A DNA stretch of 64,000 nt from Eurosta solidaginis (taxonomy: Eukaryota > Arthropoda > Insecta > Diptera > Tephritidae): assembly GCF_040869045.1 (NCBI RefSeq), contig NC_090321.1, forward strand, positions 182,995,596-183,059,595, in the 5' to 3' direction. Numbering within the stretch: the stretch's first letter is position 1; each line of letters begins with the position of its first letter. Both the position numbers and the translations under genes were made by a program. The notes under the pieces are model-generated. The model worked only from the letters and a program-made list of their open reading frames with translations, did no database searches and was not told the origin of the DNA. Below, piece by piece: positions 10,747-21,419 of this stretch.

Positions 10747-13700
10747 AAACAAGTAAGGAAGGCTAAGTTCGGGTGTAACCGAACATTACATACTCAGTTG
10801 AGAGCTATGGAGACAAAATAAGGAAAATCACCATGTAGGAAAATGAACCTAGGGTAACCCTGGAATGTGGTTGTATGACATGTGTATCAAATGGAAGGTA
10901 TTAAAGAGTATTTTAAGAGAGAGTAGGCCATAGTTCTATGGATGGACGCCATTTAGGGATATCGCCATAAAGGTGGACCAGGGCTGACTCTAGAATGTGT
11001 TTGTACGATATGGGTATCAAATGAAAGGTGATAATGAGTATTTTAAAAGGGAATGAGCTTTAGTTCTATAGGTAAACGCCTTTTCGAGAAATCCCCATAA
11101 AGGTGGACCAGGGGTGACTCTAGAATATGTTTGTACGATATGGGTATCAAATGAAAGCTGTTAATGAGTATTTTGAAAAGGAGTGATCCTTAGTTCCCTA
11201 GGTGGACGCCGTTTCGAGATATCGCGATAAAGGTGGACCAGGGGTGTCTCTAGTTGTACGATATGGGAATCAAATGAAAGGTGTTACTGAGCGTTTTAAG
11301 AGGGAGTGGGCATTTGGTCTATAGGTGGACGCCTTTTCGAAATGTCGCCATTAGGGTGGGCCAGGGGTGACTCTAGAATGTGTTTGTACGATATGGGTAT
11401 CAAACGAAAGGTGTTACTGAGCATTTTAAGAGGGAGTGGGCATTAGGTCCATAGGTGGACGCCTTTTCGAGATATCGCCATTAGGGTGGGCCAGGGTGAC
11501 TCTGGAATGTGTTTGTACGATATGGGTATCAAATGAAAGGTGGTAATGAGTATTTTAAAAGGGAGTGGGCATTAGGTCTATAGGTGGACGCCTTTTCGAG
11601 ATATCGCCATTAGGGTGGGCCAGGGGTGACTCTAGAATGTTTGTACGATATGGGTATCAAAAGAAAGGTGTTACTGAGCGTTTTAAGAGGGAGTGGGCAT
11701 TAGGTCTATAGGTGGACGCCTTTTCGAAATGTCGCCATTAGGGTGGGCCAGGGGTGACTCTAGAATGTGTTTGTACGATATGGGTATCAAACGAAAGGTG
11801 TTACTGAGCATTTTAAGATGGAGTGGGCACTAGGTCTATAGGTGGACGCCTTTTCGAGATATCGCCATTAGGGTGGGCCAGGGGTGACTCTAGAATGTTT
11901 GTACGATATGGGTATCAAACGAAAGGTGTTACTGAGCATTTTAAGAGAAAGTGGGCATTAGGTCTATAGGTGGGCGCCTTTTCGAGATATCGCCATTAGG
12001 GTGGGCCAGGGGTGACTCTAGAATGTTTGTACGATATGGGTATCAAAAGAAAAGTGTTACTGAGCATTTTAAGAGGGAGTGGACATTAGGTCTATAGGTG
12101 GACGCCTTTTCGAGATATGGCCATTAGGGTGGGCCAGGGGTGACTCTAGAATGTTTTTACGATATGGGTATCAAACGAAAGGTGTTACTGAGCATTTTAA
12201 GAGGGAGTGGGCATTAGGTCCATAGGTGGACGCCTTTTCGAGATATCGCCATTAGGGTGGGCCAGGGTGACTCTGGAATGTGTTTGTACGATATGGGTAT
12301 CAAATGAAAGGTGGTAATGAATATTTTAAAAGGGAGTGGGCATTAGGTCTATAGGTGGACGCCTTTTCGAGATATCGCCATTAGGGTGGGCCAGGGGTGA
12401 CTCTAGAATGTGTTTGTACGATATGGGTATCAAACGAAAGGTGTTACTGAGCATTTTAAGATGGAGTGGGCACTAGGTCTATAGGTGGACGCCTTTTCGA
12501 GATATCGCCATTAGGGTGGGCCAGGGTGACTCTAGAATGTGTTTGTACGATATGGGTATCAAATGAAAGGTGGTAATGAGTATTTTAAAAGGGAGTAATC
12601 CTCAGTTCTATAGGTGGACGCCTTTTCGAGATATCGCCATTAGGGTGGGTCAGGGGTGACTCTAGAATGTTTGTACGATATGGGTATCAAAAGAAAGGTG
12701 TTACTGAGCATTTTAAGCGGGAGTGGACATTAGGTCTATAGGTGGACGCCTTTTCGAGATATGGCCATTAGGGTGGGCCAGGGGTGACTCTAGAATGTTT
12801 TTACGATATGGGTATCAAACGAAAGGTGTTACTGAGCATTTTAAGAGGGAGTGGGCATTAGGTCTATAGGTGCACGCCTTTTCGAGATATCGCCATTAGG
12901 GTGGGCCAGGGTTGACTCTAGAATGTGTTTGTACGATATGGATATCAAATTAAAGATATTAATGAGGGTTTTAAAAGCGAGTGGCCCTTAGATGTATATG
13001 TGAAGGCGTTCTCGCGATATCGACCAAATGTGGATCAGGTGATCCAGAAAATCATCTGTCGGGTACTGCTAATTTATTTATATATTCAATAACACTAACA
13101 GTATTCCTGCCAAGGTTCCAAGGGCTGTTGATTTCGCCTTGTAGAACTTTTTCATTTTCTTCTACTTAATATGGTAGGTGTCACACCCATTTTACAAAGT
13201 TTTTTCCAAAGTTATATTTTGCGTCAATAAACCAATCCAGTTACCATGTTTCATCCCTTTTTTCGTATTTGGTATAGAATTATGGCATTTTTTTAATTTT
13301 TCGTAATTTTCGATATCGATAAAGTGGGCGTGGTTATGGTCGGATTTCGGCCATTTTTTATACCAAGATAAAGTGAGTTCATATAAGTACGTGGGCTAAG
13401 TTTAGTAAGGATATATCGGTTTTTGCTCAAGTTATTGTGTTAACGGCCGAGCGGAAGGACAGACGGTGGACTGTGTATAAAAACTGGGCGTGGCTTCCAC
13501 CGATTTCGCCCATTTTCACAGAGAACAGTTAGCGTCATAGAATCTATGCTCCTACCAAATTTCAAAAGGATTGGTAAATTTTTGTTCGACTTACGGCATT
13601 AAAAGTATTCTAGACACACTAAATGAAAATGGGCGGAGCCACGCCCATTTTGAAATTTTCTTTTATTTTTGTATTTTGTTGCATCATATCATTACTGGAG

Positions 13701-14074
13701 TTGAATTTTGACTTAATTTACTTATATACAGTAAAGATATTAAATTTTTTGTTAAAATTTGAATTTAAAAAAAAATTTTTTTAAAAAGTGGGCGTGTTCT
13801 TCATCCAATTTTGCTAATTTTTATTTAGCACATATATAGTAATAGTAGTAACGTTCCTGCCAAATTTCATCATGATATCTTCAACGACTGCCAATTACAG
13901 CTTACGGACGGACGGACGGACGGACGGACATGGCTCAATCAAATTTTTTTTGCATCCTGATTATTTTGATATATGGAAGTCTATATCTATCTCGATTCCT
14001 TTATATATGTACAACCAACCGTTATCCAATCAAACTTAATATACTCTGTGAGCTCTGCTCAACTGAGTATAAAA
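10747..14074 (+). mobile_element. HINE-1 copy A (inserted in LINE-A)
   Basis: The left end is AACAAGTAAGGAAGGC and the right end CTCAACTGAGTATAAAA. Near the left end GTTCGG-GTGTAA-CCGAAC forms a 6-bp hairpin. TACTCAGTTGAGAGCT (left) and AGCTCTGCTCAACTGAGTA (right) form subterminal inverted repeats. An internal array of about 128-bp units, a CACGCC/GGGCGTGG-rich tail and an ACGG microsatellite follow. Flanking LINE-A coding sequence is continuous on both sides, which fixes the ends closely. The target is A/T-rich, in keeping with Helentron T-T insertion. Relative to copy B it lacks about 300 bp just before the microsatellite. Confidence 0.85.
10870..13060 (+). repeat. internal tandem array of HINE-1 copy A, about 128-bp unit, about 16-17 units
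   Basis: Each unit contains GTTTGTACGATATGGGTATC, a GAAAGGTG phrase, a TTTTAAGAGGGAGTGGGC phrase and GGTGGACGCCTTTTCGAGAT. Successive copies of TTTGTACG at 11383, 11512, 11640 and 11770 give periods of 128-130 bp. The outermost units are the most diverged and central units are nearly identical, the usual sign of ongoing unequal exchange or slippage in the middle. Confidence 0.9.
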
Positions 14075-14824
14075 AAAATGCAGCAAGGTGGCATAACTGA
14101 TACTGAACTTAAATGGTTCCGCAACTTTTTGAAGCAGAGAAAACAGAAAACAGTTATAAATGCTGTGACTTCTGTTGAATTAGAGGTACCCATAGGGTTA
14201 TCTCAAGGCACATTATTGGCACCTTACTATTTCTTATATACATAAATGATATAGTCAACGCTATCGAAGGTTGTGAAATTAGAATTTTTTTCGGATGACG
14301 CATTAATTATGATCAGTGAAAATAATATTAATATTGAAATTGCCAAAGGGCAACATGAACTAAATAACTTGTATAAATGGTTGTTTGGTAATAGACTGAA
14401 ACTAAATATTAATAAAACTAAATATAGATAATAACAAGGAGGAATATCAATGAGGATGATATAGCCGAGCTAAAAATAAATGATGAAATCATACAAAGAG
14501 TTAACAGTATAAAATACTTGAGAATAATAATTGATACTAAACTCAAATTTGAAGAACATATAAATTATACAATTGAAAAAGTTGCTAATAAAATAGGAGT
14601 CATGCAGAGAACAACTAAATTCATTCAAAAAAAGTAAAACATAATTTTGTATAAATCAATTATAGAACCGCACTTCGTGTACTGCCCGTCCATTCTATTC
14701 ATAATTTCGGATAAAAAAGTAGACAAACTTCAAAAGCTTCAAAATAGATGCATGAGATTTATTCTTCAGAAAGATGCACGAACGGCTGACATGTTGAAGA
14801 CTAGAGACTGGTTAAGTGTGAAAC
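14075..14824 (+). pseudogene. LINE-A reverse transcriptase fragment, part 2 of 3
   Basis: Coding resemblance resumes directly after the HINE-1 end with MQQGGITDTELKWFRNFL, then the VPIGLSQGTLLAPYYF box (RT motif usually PQGSxLGPLLF). Next come a degenerate catalytic region around FRMTH/DDALIMIS, and KLNINKTKY. Downstream, KSIIEPHFVYCPSILF and KLQKLQNRCMRFIL are typical of the post-RT region. Several frameshifts and stops make it inactive. Confidence 0.75.
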
Positions 14825-15408
14825 AATGCTTGCATTTATTCGCCGGTTTGGCTCAGATTTTAAGGACCCTTATACACTGAAATTATTGTATACGAGTTTG
14901 GTACGTTCAAAATTAGAATATGCTGTCTTTATCTGGAGACCTTATTATGATTGTCACATCAATAGGATTGAACGAATTCAAAAAATCTTTTATTCGATTC
15001 GCTCTTCGGTCGATTGGGTTCATGGATCCGTTACCTTCGTACACTGCTAGATGCCAGCTAATTAACTTAAAATTGTTATACTCCAGAAGAATTATTCTGT
15101 CACTTTCTTTTGTTTATGACATAGTTCGTGGAACTATTGATTCCTCTGCCTTGCTAGAATGCATTTCATTTCATATCCCAGCCCGAAGCTTGAGGAGTAA
15201 TGACATCTTTTTTATTAATCGAGTTAGAAAAATGTATGCTTTTAATTCTCCTGTTCTAAGATTTCTCTCTACCAAAAACTAAATTTAAATTGTTATTAAA
15301 TAGGATTGTTAACTAATTTGTAATTTAATGTTTTTATTCTACTTAGTCTGTATGAAAATGTATATTTTCTAGATGTCTTAAATAAATAAATAAATACAAA
15401 AAAAAAAA
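14825..15408 (+). mobile_element. LINE-B, 5'-truncated insertion inside LINE-A
   Basis: A second LINE C-terminal region starts abruptly at about 14825 with FIRRFGSDFKDPYTLKLLY, then SLVRSKLEYAVFIWRPYYD, and after a frame change FALRSIGFMDPLPSYTARC and VYDIVRGTIDSSALLECISF. It ends in AAATAAATAAATAAATAC followed by an A-run at about 15396-15407. LINE-A coding continues right after it, showing a 5'-truncated target-primed insertion. Confidence 0.75.
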
Positions 15409-15765
15409 AGATTTTATTCCACTCCATGGAATTCGTATTTAATATCAAACATGAAAATATACCTGAGTATTTAAATAAAAATATAGCATTAGTTGAGCAA
15501 ACTCACAACATAAATACGAGGAACAAACATAACTTTAAATTGCAGTTTTTTATAACTGAAATTGATCAACAGAATATTTTCTACAAGGGTCTGAAAAGTT
15601 ACAATGACCTGCCTATGGATATAAAATGTTGCAACCAAATAACAGTCTTTAAAACAAAATTATATGAATATTGTAAAACCTTAGCTATAAGATAAAACAC
15701 TGTAATATATTCCAATTTACGAATTAGGCTTCTGGCCGTAATAAATAAATATTAATAATAATAAT
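15409..15765 (+). pseudogene. LINE-A C-terminal end, part 3 of 3
   Basis: The frame ILFHSMEFVFNIKHENIPEY continues the LINE-A sequence that broke off at WLSVKQ near 14822. It runs through NTRNKHNFKL, FYKGLKSYNDLPMDIK and a stop at 15693. A short tail of AATAAATAAATATTAATAAT-type sequence follows. The late segment around LPxDIK is common at the C-terminus of this LINE type. Confidence 0.7.
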
Positions 15766-16734
15766 AAAAAAATTATGCAAATTAACGCTTCTAGTTTTGA
15801 CTATACTTAAAGGAAAAATAAACTTTTCCTTTTGTTCTCAAATAAATGTTTAAATATTTTACTGAACCCAGCTAATGTATGTACATATGTATGTTAGTAT
15901 CTACATATGTTTCAAAATGTATATAAATTCTACAATTTGATAACGAAATTTTCAAACAGTATTGCCGCAAACTGTTCAGTGCAGGTGACAAAGTGAAAGC
16001 AAAGTGTTCTTTGATGTTGAAAATAAAATTTTGCCCCAACATAATTCTCATTTCCTGTGCACTTTATCGTTTTAAAACTGCACGCATATGTGTTTTATTT
16101 TATATTTTACATTCCCTTTATTTTGTGGGGTCTAATTTTTACTCATTTCCTGCTTTACTTTACGCAACAATTAAACATTTTGTCAATATTTCAACAACTT
16201 CCGTTGAGAGCGTTAACAGAGAAGGACCATAAACGTGGAGCGCTGATGGTAAGGTAGGAAATGATTTTATTATATAAAGCGAGTTTGATGTTGATAAAGA
16301 GGACAATTTTTGTTCTAATTAAATGTTATGTATTAATGCACCTCAGTTTGCTTTAACCATATCTCGATTGTTATACCGTAATGCATTCCCGCCAGAGTCC
16401 GAATAGAGAAGTGAATGCCTGTAGTAAGACGCTGTAGTGCTGAAGCTCCTAATTTGAATCAAATTTGGAACTACATTCCAAGTTTATTTTTTTTTCAAAT
16501 GATATATGCCACTGGGAGTGCCCCAACCAAAATTTGCCACGGAGGTCATTCACCTTTTTGCAGTTTTTTAGAAATTAAATGATACATGAAGCTGCTGGTT
16601 TCAAACGAAAAGGTCGTACATATTTATATTGAAAGTAGCGTATCTGAAAGACTTTTTCGTGCCCGAAAATTGGGTTCCATGCATTTAAAAAATGAGCCTC
16701 GCTTCCCTCATCACGCTCTATCTCATTGCATTTA
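15766..16734. other. no recognised gene
   Basis: AT-rich DNA with a GTATGTACATATGTATG microsatellite near 15878. Open frames near 15993-16257 overlap in two frames and show no family features. Confidence 0.4.
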
Positions 16735-16917
16735 CTTTCCTCCCACTCCCACTCACACTCCCATTCCAATTACTCCCATAAGCACTCCAGTTCCCGCTTC
16801 CACTCCTACTCCCACCTCAACTTCCGCATCCTCTACCACTCCCGCCTCAATTTCCTATCATTGCAATTTCTCAAAAAGTCAACCTCGCTTATCCTTATCA
16901 CTACCTATCCCACTCTC
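16735..16917 (+). repeat. CTCCCA-type low-complexity tract, left half
   Basis: About 180 bp of imperfect CTCCCAxT/CACTCC hexamers. The open frame of Pro/Thr/Ser-rich residues here is an artefact of the repeat. The same type of tract resumes at 19668-19830 on the other side of the HINE-1, so one tract was split by the insertion. Confidence 0.7.
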
Positions 16918-19665
16918 TTTTTATACTCAGTTGAGCAGAGCTCACAGAGTATATTAACTTTGATTGGATAACGGTTGGTTGTACAGGTATAAAGGAATCG
17001 AGATAGATATAGACTTCCATATATCAAAATCATCAGTATCAAAAAAAAATTCGATTGAGCCATGCCCGTCCGTCCGTCCGTCCGTCTGTCCGTTAACACG
17101 ATAACTTGAGTAAATTTTGAGGTATCTTGATGAAGTTTGGTATGTAGGTTCCTGGGCACTCATCTCAGATCGCTATTTAAAATGAACGATATCGGACAAT
17201 AACCACGTCCACTTTTTCGATATCGAAAATTTCGAAAAATCGGAAAAGTGCGATAATTCATTACCAAATGTGGATTAAGCAATGAAACTTGGTAGGTGAG
17301 TTGAACTTATTACGCAGAATAGAAAACTAGTAAAATTTTGGACAATGGGCGTGGCACCGCCCACTTTTAAAAGAAGGTATTTTAGAAGTTTTTCAAGCTG
17401 TAATTTCGCAGTCGTTGAAGATATCAGGATGAAATTTGGCAGGAACGTTACCCTTATTACTATATGTCTACTTAATAGAAATTAGCAAAATCGGAGAACG
17501 ACCACGCCCACTTTTTAAAAAAAATTTTTTTAATTCAAATTTTAAAAGAAAAGTTAATATCTTTACAGTATATAAGTAAATTATGTCAACATTCAACTCC
17601 AGTAATGATATCGTGCAACAAAATACAAAAATGAAAGAAAATTGCAAAATGGGCATGGCTCCGCCCTTTTTCATTTAATTGGTCTAGGATACTTTTAATG
17701 CCATAAGTCGAACAAAAATTTACCAATCCCTGTGAAATTTGGTAGAGGCTTAGATTCTAGGACGTTAACTGTTCTCTGTGAAAAAGGGCGAAATCGGTTA
17801 AAGCCACGCCCAGTTTTTATACACAGTCGACCGTCTGTCCTTCCGCTCGGCCGTTAACACGATAACTTGAGCAAAAATCGATATATCTTTACTAAACTCA
17901 GTTCACGTACTTATCTGAACTCACTTTGTATTGGTGTAAAAAATGGCCGAAATCCGACTATGACCACGCCCACTTTTTCGATATCGAAAATTACGAAAAA
18001 TGAAAAAAATGCCATAATTATATACCAAATATGAAAAAAGGGATGAAACATGGTAATTGTATTGGTCTATTGACGCAGAATATAACTTTAGAAAAAAACT
18101 TTGTAAAATGTGTGTGACACCTGCCATATTAAGTAGAAGAAAATGAAAAAGTTTTGCAGGGCGAAATCAAAAGCACTTGGAATCTTGGAAGGAATACTGT
18201 TCGTGGTATTACATATATAAATATTTTAGCGGTAGCCGACAGATGATGTTCTGGATCACCCTGGTCCACATTTATGGCGATATCTCGAAAAGGCATCCAC
18301 CTATAGAACTAAGGCCCACTCCCTTTTAAAATACTCATTAACACCTTTCGTTTGATACCCATATAGTACAAACAAATTCTAGAGTCACCCATGGTCCACG
18401 TTCATGGCGATATCTCGAAAAGGCATCCACCTATAGAACTAAGGCCCACGCCCTTTTAAAATACTCCTTAACACCTTTCATTTGATACCCATATAGTACA
18501 AACAAATTCTAGAGTCACCCCTGGTCCACCTTTATGGCGATATTTCGAAAAGGCATCCAACTATAGAACTAAGGCCCACGCCCTTTTAAAATACTCATTA
18601 ACACCTTTCATTTGATACCCATATAGTACAAACAAATTCTAGAGTCACCCCTGGTCCACGTTTATGACGATATCTCGAAAAGGCGTCCACATATATAACT
18701 AAGGCCCACTCCTTTTTAAAATACTCATTAACACCATTAATTTGATACCCATATCGTAGAAACAAATTCTAGAGTCACCCCTGGTCCACGTTTATGGCGA
18801 TATCTCGAAAAGGCATCCACCTATAGAACTAAGGCCCACTCCCTTTTAAAATACTCATTAACACCTTTCATTTGATATCCATATAGTACAAACAAATTCT
18901 AGAGTCACCCCTGGTCCACGTTTATGGCGATATCTCGAAAAGGCGTCCACATATAGAACTAAGGCCCACTCTTTTTAAAATACTCATTAACACCTTTCAT
19001 TTGATACCCATATCGTACAAACAAATTCTAGAGTCACCCCTGGTCCACCTTTATGGCGATATTTCGAAAAGGCGTCCACCTACAGAACTAAGGCCCACGC
19101 ACTTTTAAAATACGCATTAACACCTTTCATTTGATACCCATATCGTACAAACAAATTCTAGAGTCACCCCTGGTCCACGTTTATGGCGATATTTCGAAAA
19201 GGCGTCCACCTATAGAACTAAGGCCCACGCCCTTTTAAAATACTCATTAACACCTTTCATTTGATACCCATATCATACAAACAAATTCTAGAGTCACCCC
19301 TGGTCCACCTTTATGGCGATATCTCCAAAAGGCGTCCACCTATAGAACTAAGGCCCACGCCCTTTTAAAATACTCATTAACACCTTTCATTTGATACCCA
19401 TATCGTACAAACGCATTCTAAAGTCACCCCTGGTCCACTTTTATAACGATATTCCAAAAAGGCGTCCACCTATAGAACTAAGGCCCGCTCCCTTTCAAAA
19501 TACTCATTAACACCTTTCATTTGATACACATGTCATAAAAACACATTCCAGGGTTACCCTAGGTTCTTTTTACAACATGGTGATTTTCCCTTACTTTGTC
19601 TCCACAGCTCTCAACTGAGTATGTAATGTTCGGTTACACCCGAACTTAGCCTTCCTTACTTGTTT
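16918..19665 (-). mobile_element. HINE-1 copy C
   Basis: Read on the plus strand it begins TTTTTATACTCAGTTGAGC and ends ACTTAGCCTTCCTTACTTG followed by TTTT. The hairpin GTTCGG-TTACAC-CCGAAC lies about 20 bases from that end, like a Helitron/Helentron 3' terminus. It carries CCGTCCGTCCGTCCGTCTGT near 17070 and an internal array at 18240-19560. It lies in the intron of the minus-strand Ly6-like gene if that gene extends below 20717. Confidence 0.85.
18240..19560 (-). repeat. internal tandem array of HINE-1 copy C, about 130-bp unit, about 10 units
   Basis: TTTGATACCC recurs at 18351, 18481, 18611, 18741, 19000, 19130, 19260 and 19390, giving a 129-130 bp period. The unit is the reverse complement of the unit in copies A and B, but this array belongs to a different subtype: it has GGCCCACTCCC/GGTCCAC phrases where A and B have GGGCATTAGG and GGGCCAGGGG. 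Confidence 0.88.
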
Positions 19666-19667
19666 TA

Positions 19668-19830
19668 TCTTGCATTCTCTTTCTTATACCTGTCTTATAT
19701 TTGTCCTACTCCCAATTCCATTCAAGCAACCACTGCAAATCCCGTTCGTCTTCCCATTCCCACTCCACATTCTACAACTCCCACTCTTCCTTCATTCCAT
19801 CTCCCTCTACCTCTCCCACCTCAAGTTTCC
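19668..19830 (+). repeat. CTCCCA-type low-complexity tract, right half
   Basis: The tract of CCCATTCCCACTCC-like hexamers continues here after the HINE-1 at 16918-19665. Two overlapping open frames in it are low-complexity artefacts. Confidence 0.65.
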
Positions 19831-19839
19831 GATAATTGG

Positions 19840-20710
19840 AGTCCCAAATATTACATACCCAATTTTTCTACATTCCATATTGATTAATATATAAAGTACT
19901 CACATATACTCATAAATTAATAGTTTGAGCCAAGCAGACTCCCATTTTTATAAAGATGAAATTTCTATTGCCTAAAGGCATGGTCACTGCCATCTAGGGT
20001 GACAAACTTATCTTAATATAGATATGTCCTTGTATATCCACTACAACCTCGTAACCGGCGTAATTGTATGAAATTTGGTATGTAGAGATACATCAGTTTC
20101 TAAGAGTTTCCGCTTAGAAGCCTTCACGAGGTTGCCAGCTATTTAAATATTTTCAAGTAAATATGACAAGCCATCATGAGTATCAAAAAAAAAGAAAAGT
20201 ATTTTCTGCCGTAGTTCACTAGAAATATTTTTGAATAGGGTTGCCAACTAAGGTTGCTATCTAACACTGTTTTATGCATGTATATTGCCTTTCATATATC
20301 CCTTACTGTCTAGAATATAGCATAAACTATTTAGCTGAAACATTGTACCTTTTTTGCAAGTTCTTCAGATTCTAAACAAATCAAGTGGGATGTGCCAAAA
20401 TGGGTATTGTATTTATTTTCTTGGATATCCGCTATGATTTCAATAACCGCAAAAGTCACTAATACGAGGCCTCTTACTAGGTGTTTCTTACTGTTGCCAA
20501 ATGTTTAAAGTTATTAAAAAACTAAATAAAAATGGGAATATGGTTATCAAATGAAAGGTGTATCATACATTTTTTTTTGTAAAACTATTTTTGAATAGGG
20601 TTTCCACCAAATTTTAATTATAAATTTGTATATATGCGGTCACAAGGCTAGGTTTTTAAGTAATTGTTAGAGATAAGTAGAAAACTAGATTTGTCAAAAA
20701 AAAAAAAAAT
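19840..20710. other. intron-like AT-rich DNA, nothing recognised
   Basis: Lies just downstream of the donor of the Ly6-like exon 2 on the minus strand. Phrases such as TTGAATAGGGTTGCCAACTA near 20232 and TTGAATAGGGTTTCCACCAA near 20591 are repeated, which may reflect an old local duplication. No exon is seen. Confidence 0.4.
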
Positions 20711-20716
20711 ACTTAC

Positions 20717-20850
20717 CACAGTTTCTTGACGCATTATTGTGCAATATTTTTTCGAACAATTAGTGATACGCGTTGAATTGGCATCCACGAGGCAAGTATT
20801 ATCGATATCTTGTTCACGATAAGTGCAAGTATAGCAGAGTAAACCATAAA
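20717..20850 (-). CDS. Ly6/three-finger (quiver/sleepless-like) protein, exon 2
   Basis: On the minus strand a T-rich tract ends in TTCTTGCAG at 20851-20859, and the exon ends at the donor GTAAGT (20711-20716). With the one base left by exon 1 the frame is open through 134 bases: it begins YGLLCYTCTYREQD, continues through NTCLVDANSTRITNC, and ends YCTIMRQETV. Five or more cysteines in a CxxC...C...C...C spacing and the LxCYxC start are the signature of insect Ly6/uPAR-fold proteins. These are small secreted or GPI-anchored proteins of the cell surface that act in junctions, channel modulation and cuticle. The NST triplet is a possible N-glycosylation site. The exon leaves phase 0. Missing are the last cysteines, the CN end and a GPI tail. 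Confidence 0.82.
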
Positions 20851-21293
20851 CTGCAAGAAAAATAAAACAAACAAATAAATAAGTTAGACATGCTTAATAT
20901 TCTAGTGCAAAATTCATTGAAAAACATATGGATTGCTTCATTATAAAAGACTTAAATATTATGAATACAATTTTCAAAGCAATTTATTTTTCTTATTTTC
21001 CTACATGTTTAAATTATTAAAGCCACTTAACGAGGACACTATAACTTATTTTAAGATTAAAAATAATTCTAAATCAATTACAAAATAGCTCAAAATATCT
21101 TAAAAAATGAAAACTGTGAATGCAAAAAGATACAAAGATAGATATGACCACACTTCGCGAGAAGAGACAAATTTTCGCGTATTAAAAAAAAAAGAATTGG
21201 ACAATTTCATGAATTTTGGCAGCCAAACCGACTGCAATAGTGACAACACAAATAAAAATATAACAAAACAAAAAAAAAAAAACAAAAACAAAA
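20851..21293. other. intron of the Ly6-like gene, AT-rich
   Basis: Polypyrimidine tract and acceptor for exon 2 on the minus strand, then AT-rich DNA. A long A-rich run at 21260-21297 provided the target for HINE-1 copy B. The open frames on both strands here come from that run. Confidence 0.5.
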
Positions 21294-21419
21294 AAAACAA
21301 GTAAGGAAGGCTAAGTTCGGGTGTAACCGAACATTACATACTCAGTTGAGAGCTATGGAGACAAAATAAGGAAAATCACCATGTAGGAAAATGAACCTAG
21401 GGTAACCATGGAATGTGGT

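Noticed and set aside
10870..13060. CRISPR-like appearance of a long regular repeat array
   Set aside because: The whole 128-bp unit is repeated with no unique spacers, the organism is an animal, and the array lies within a transposable element.
12981..13169. Open frame beginning MALRCICEGVLA, repeated at 23657-23953
   Set aside because: It lies inside both HINE-1 copies A and B and is part of the repeat, not a host gene.
16586..16957. 123-codon Pro/Thr/Ser-rich open frame
   Set aside because: It is the translation of a CTCCCA low-complexity tract and runs into the HINE-1 end.
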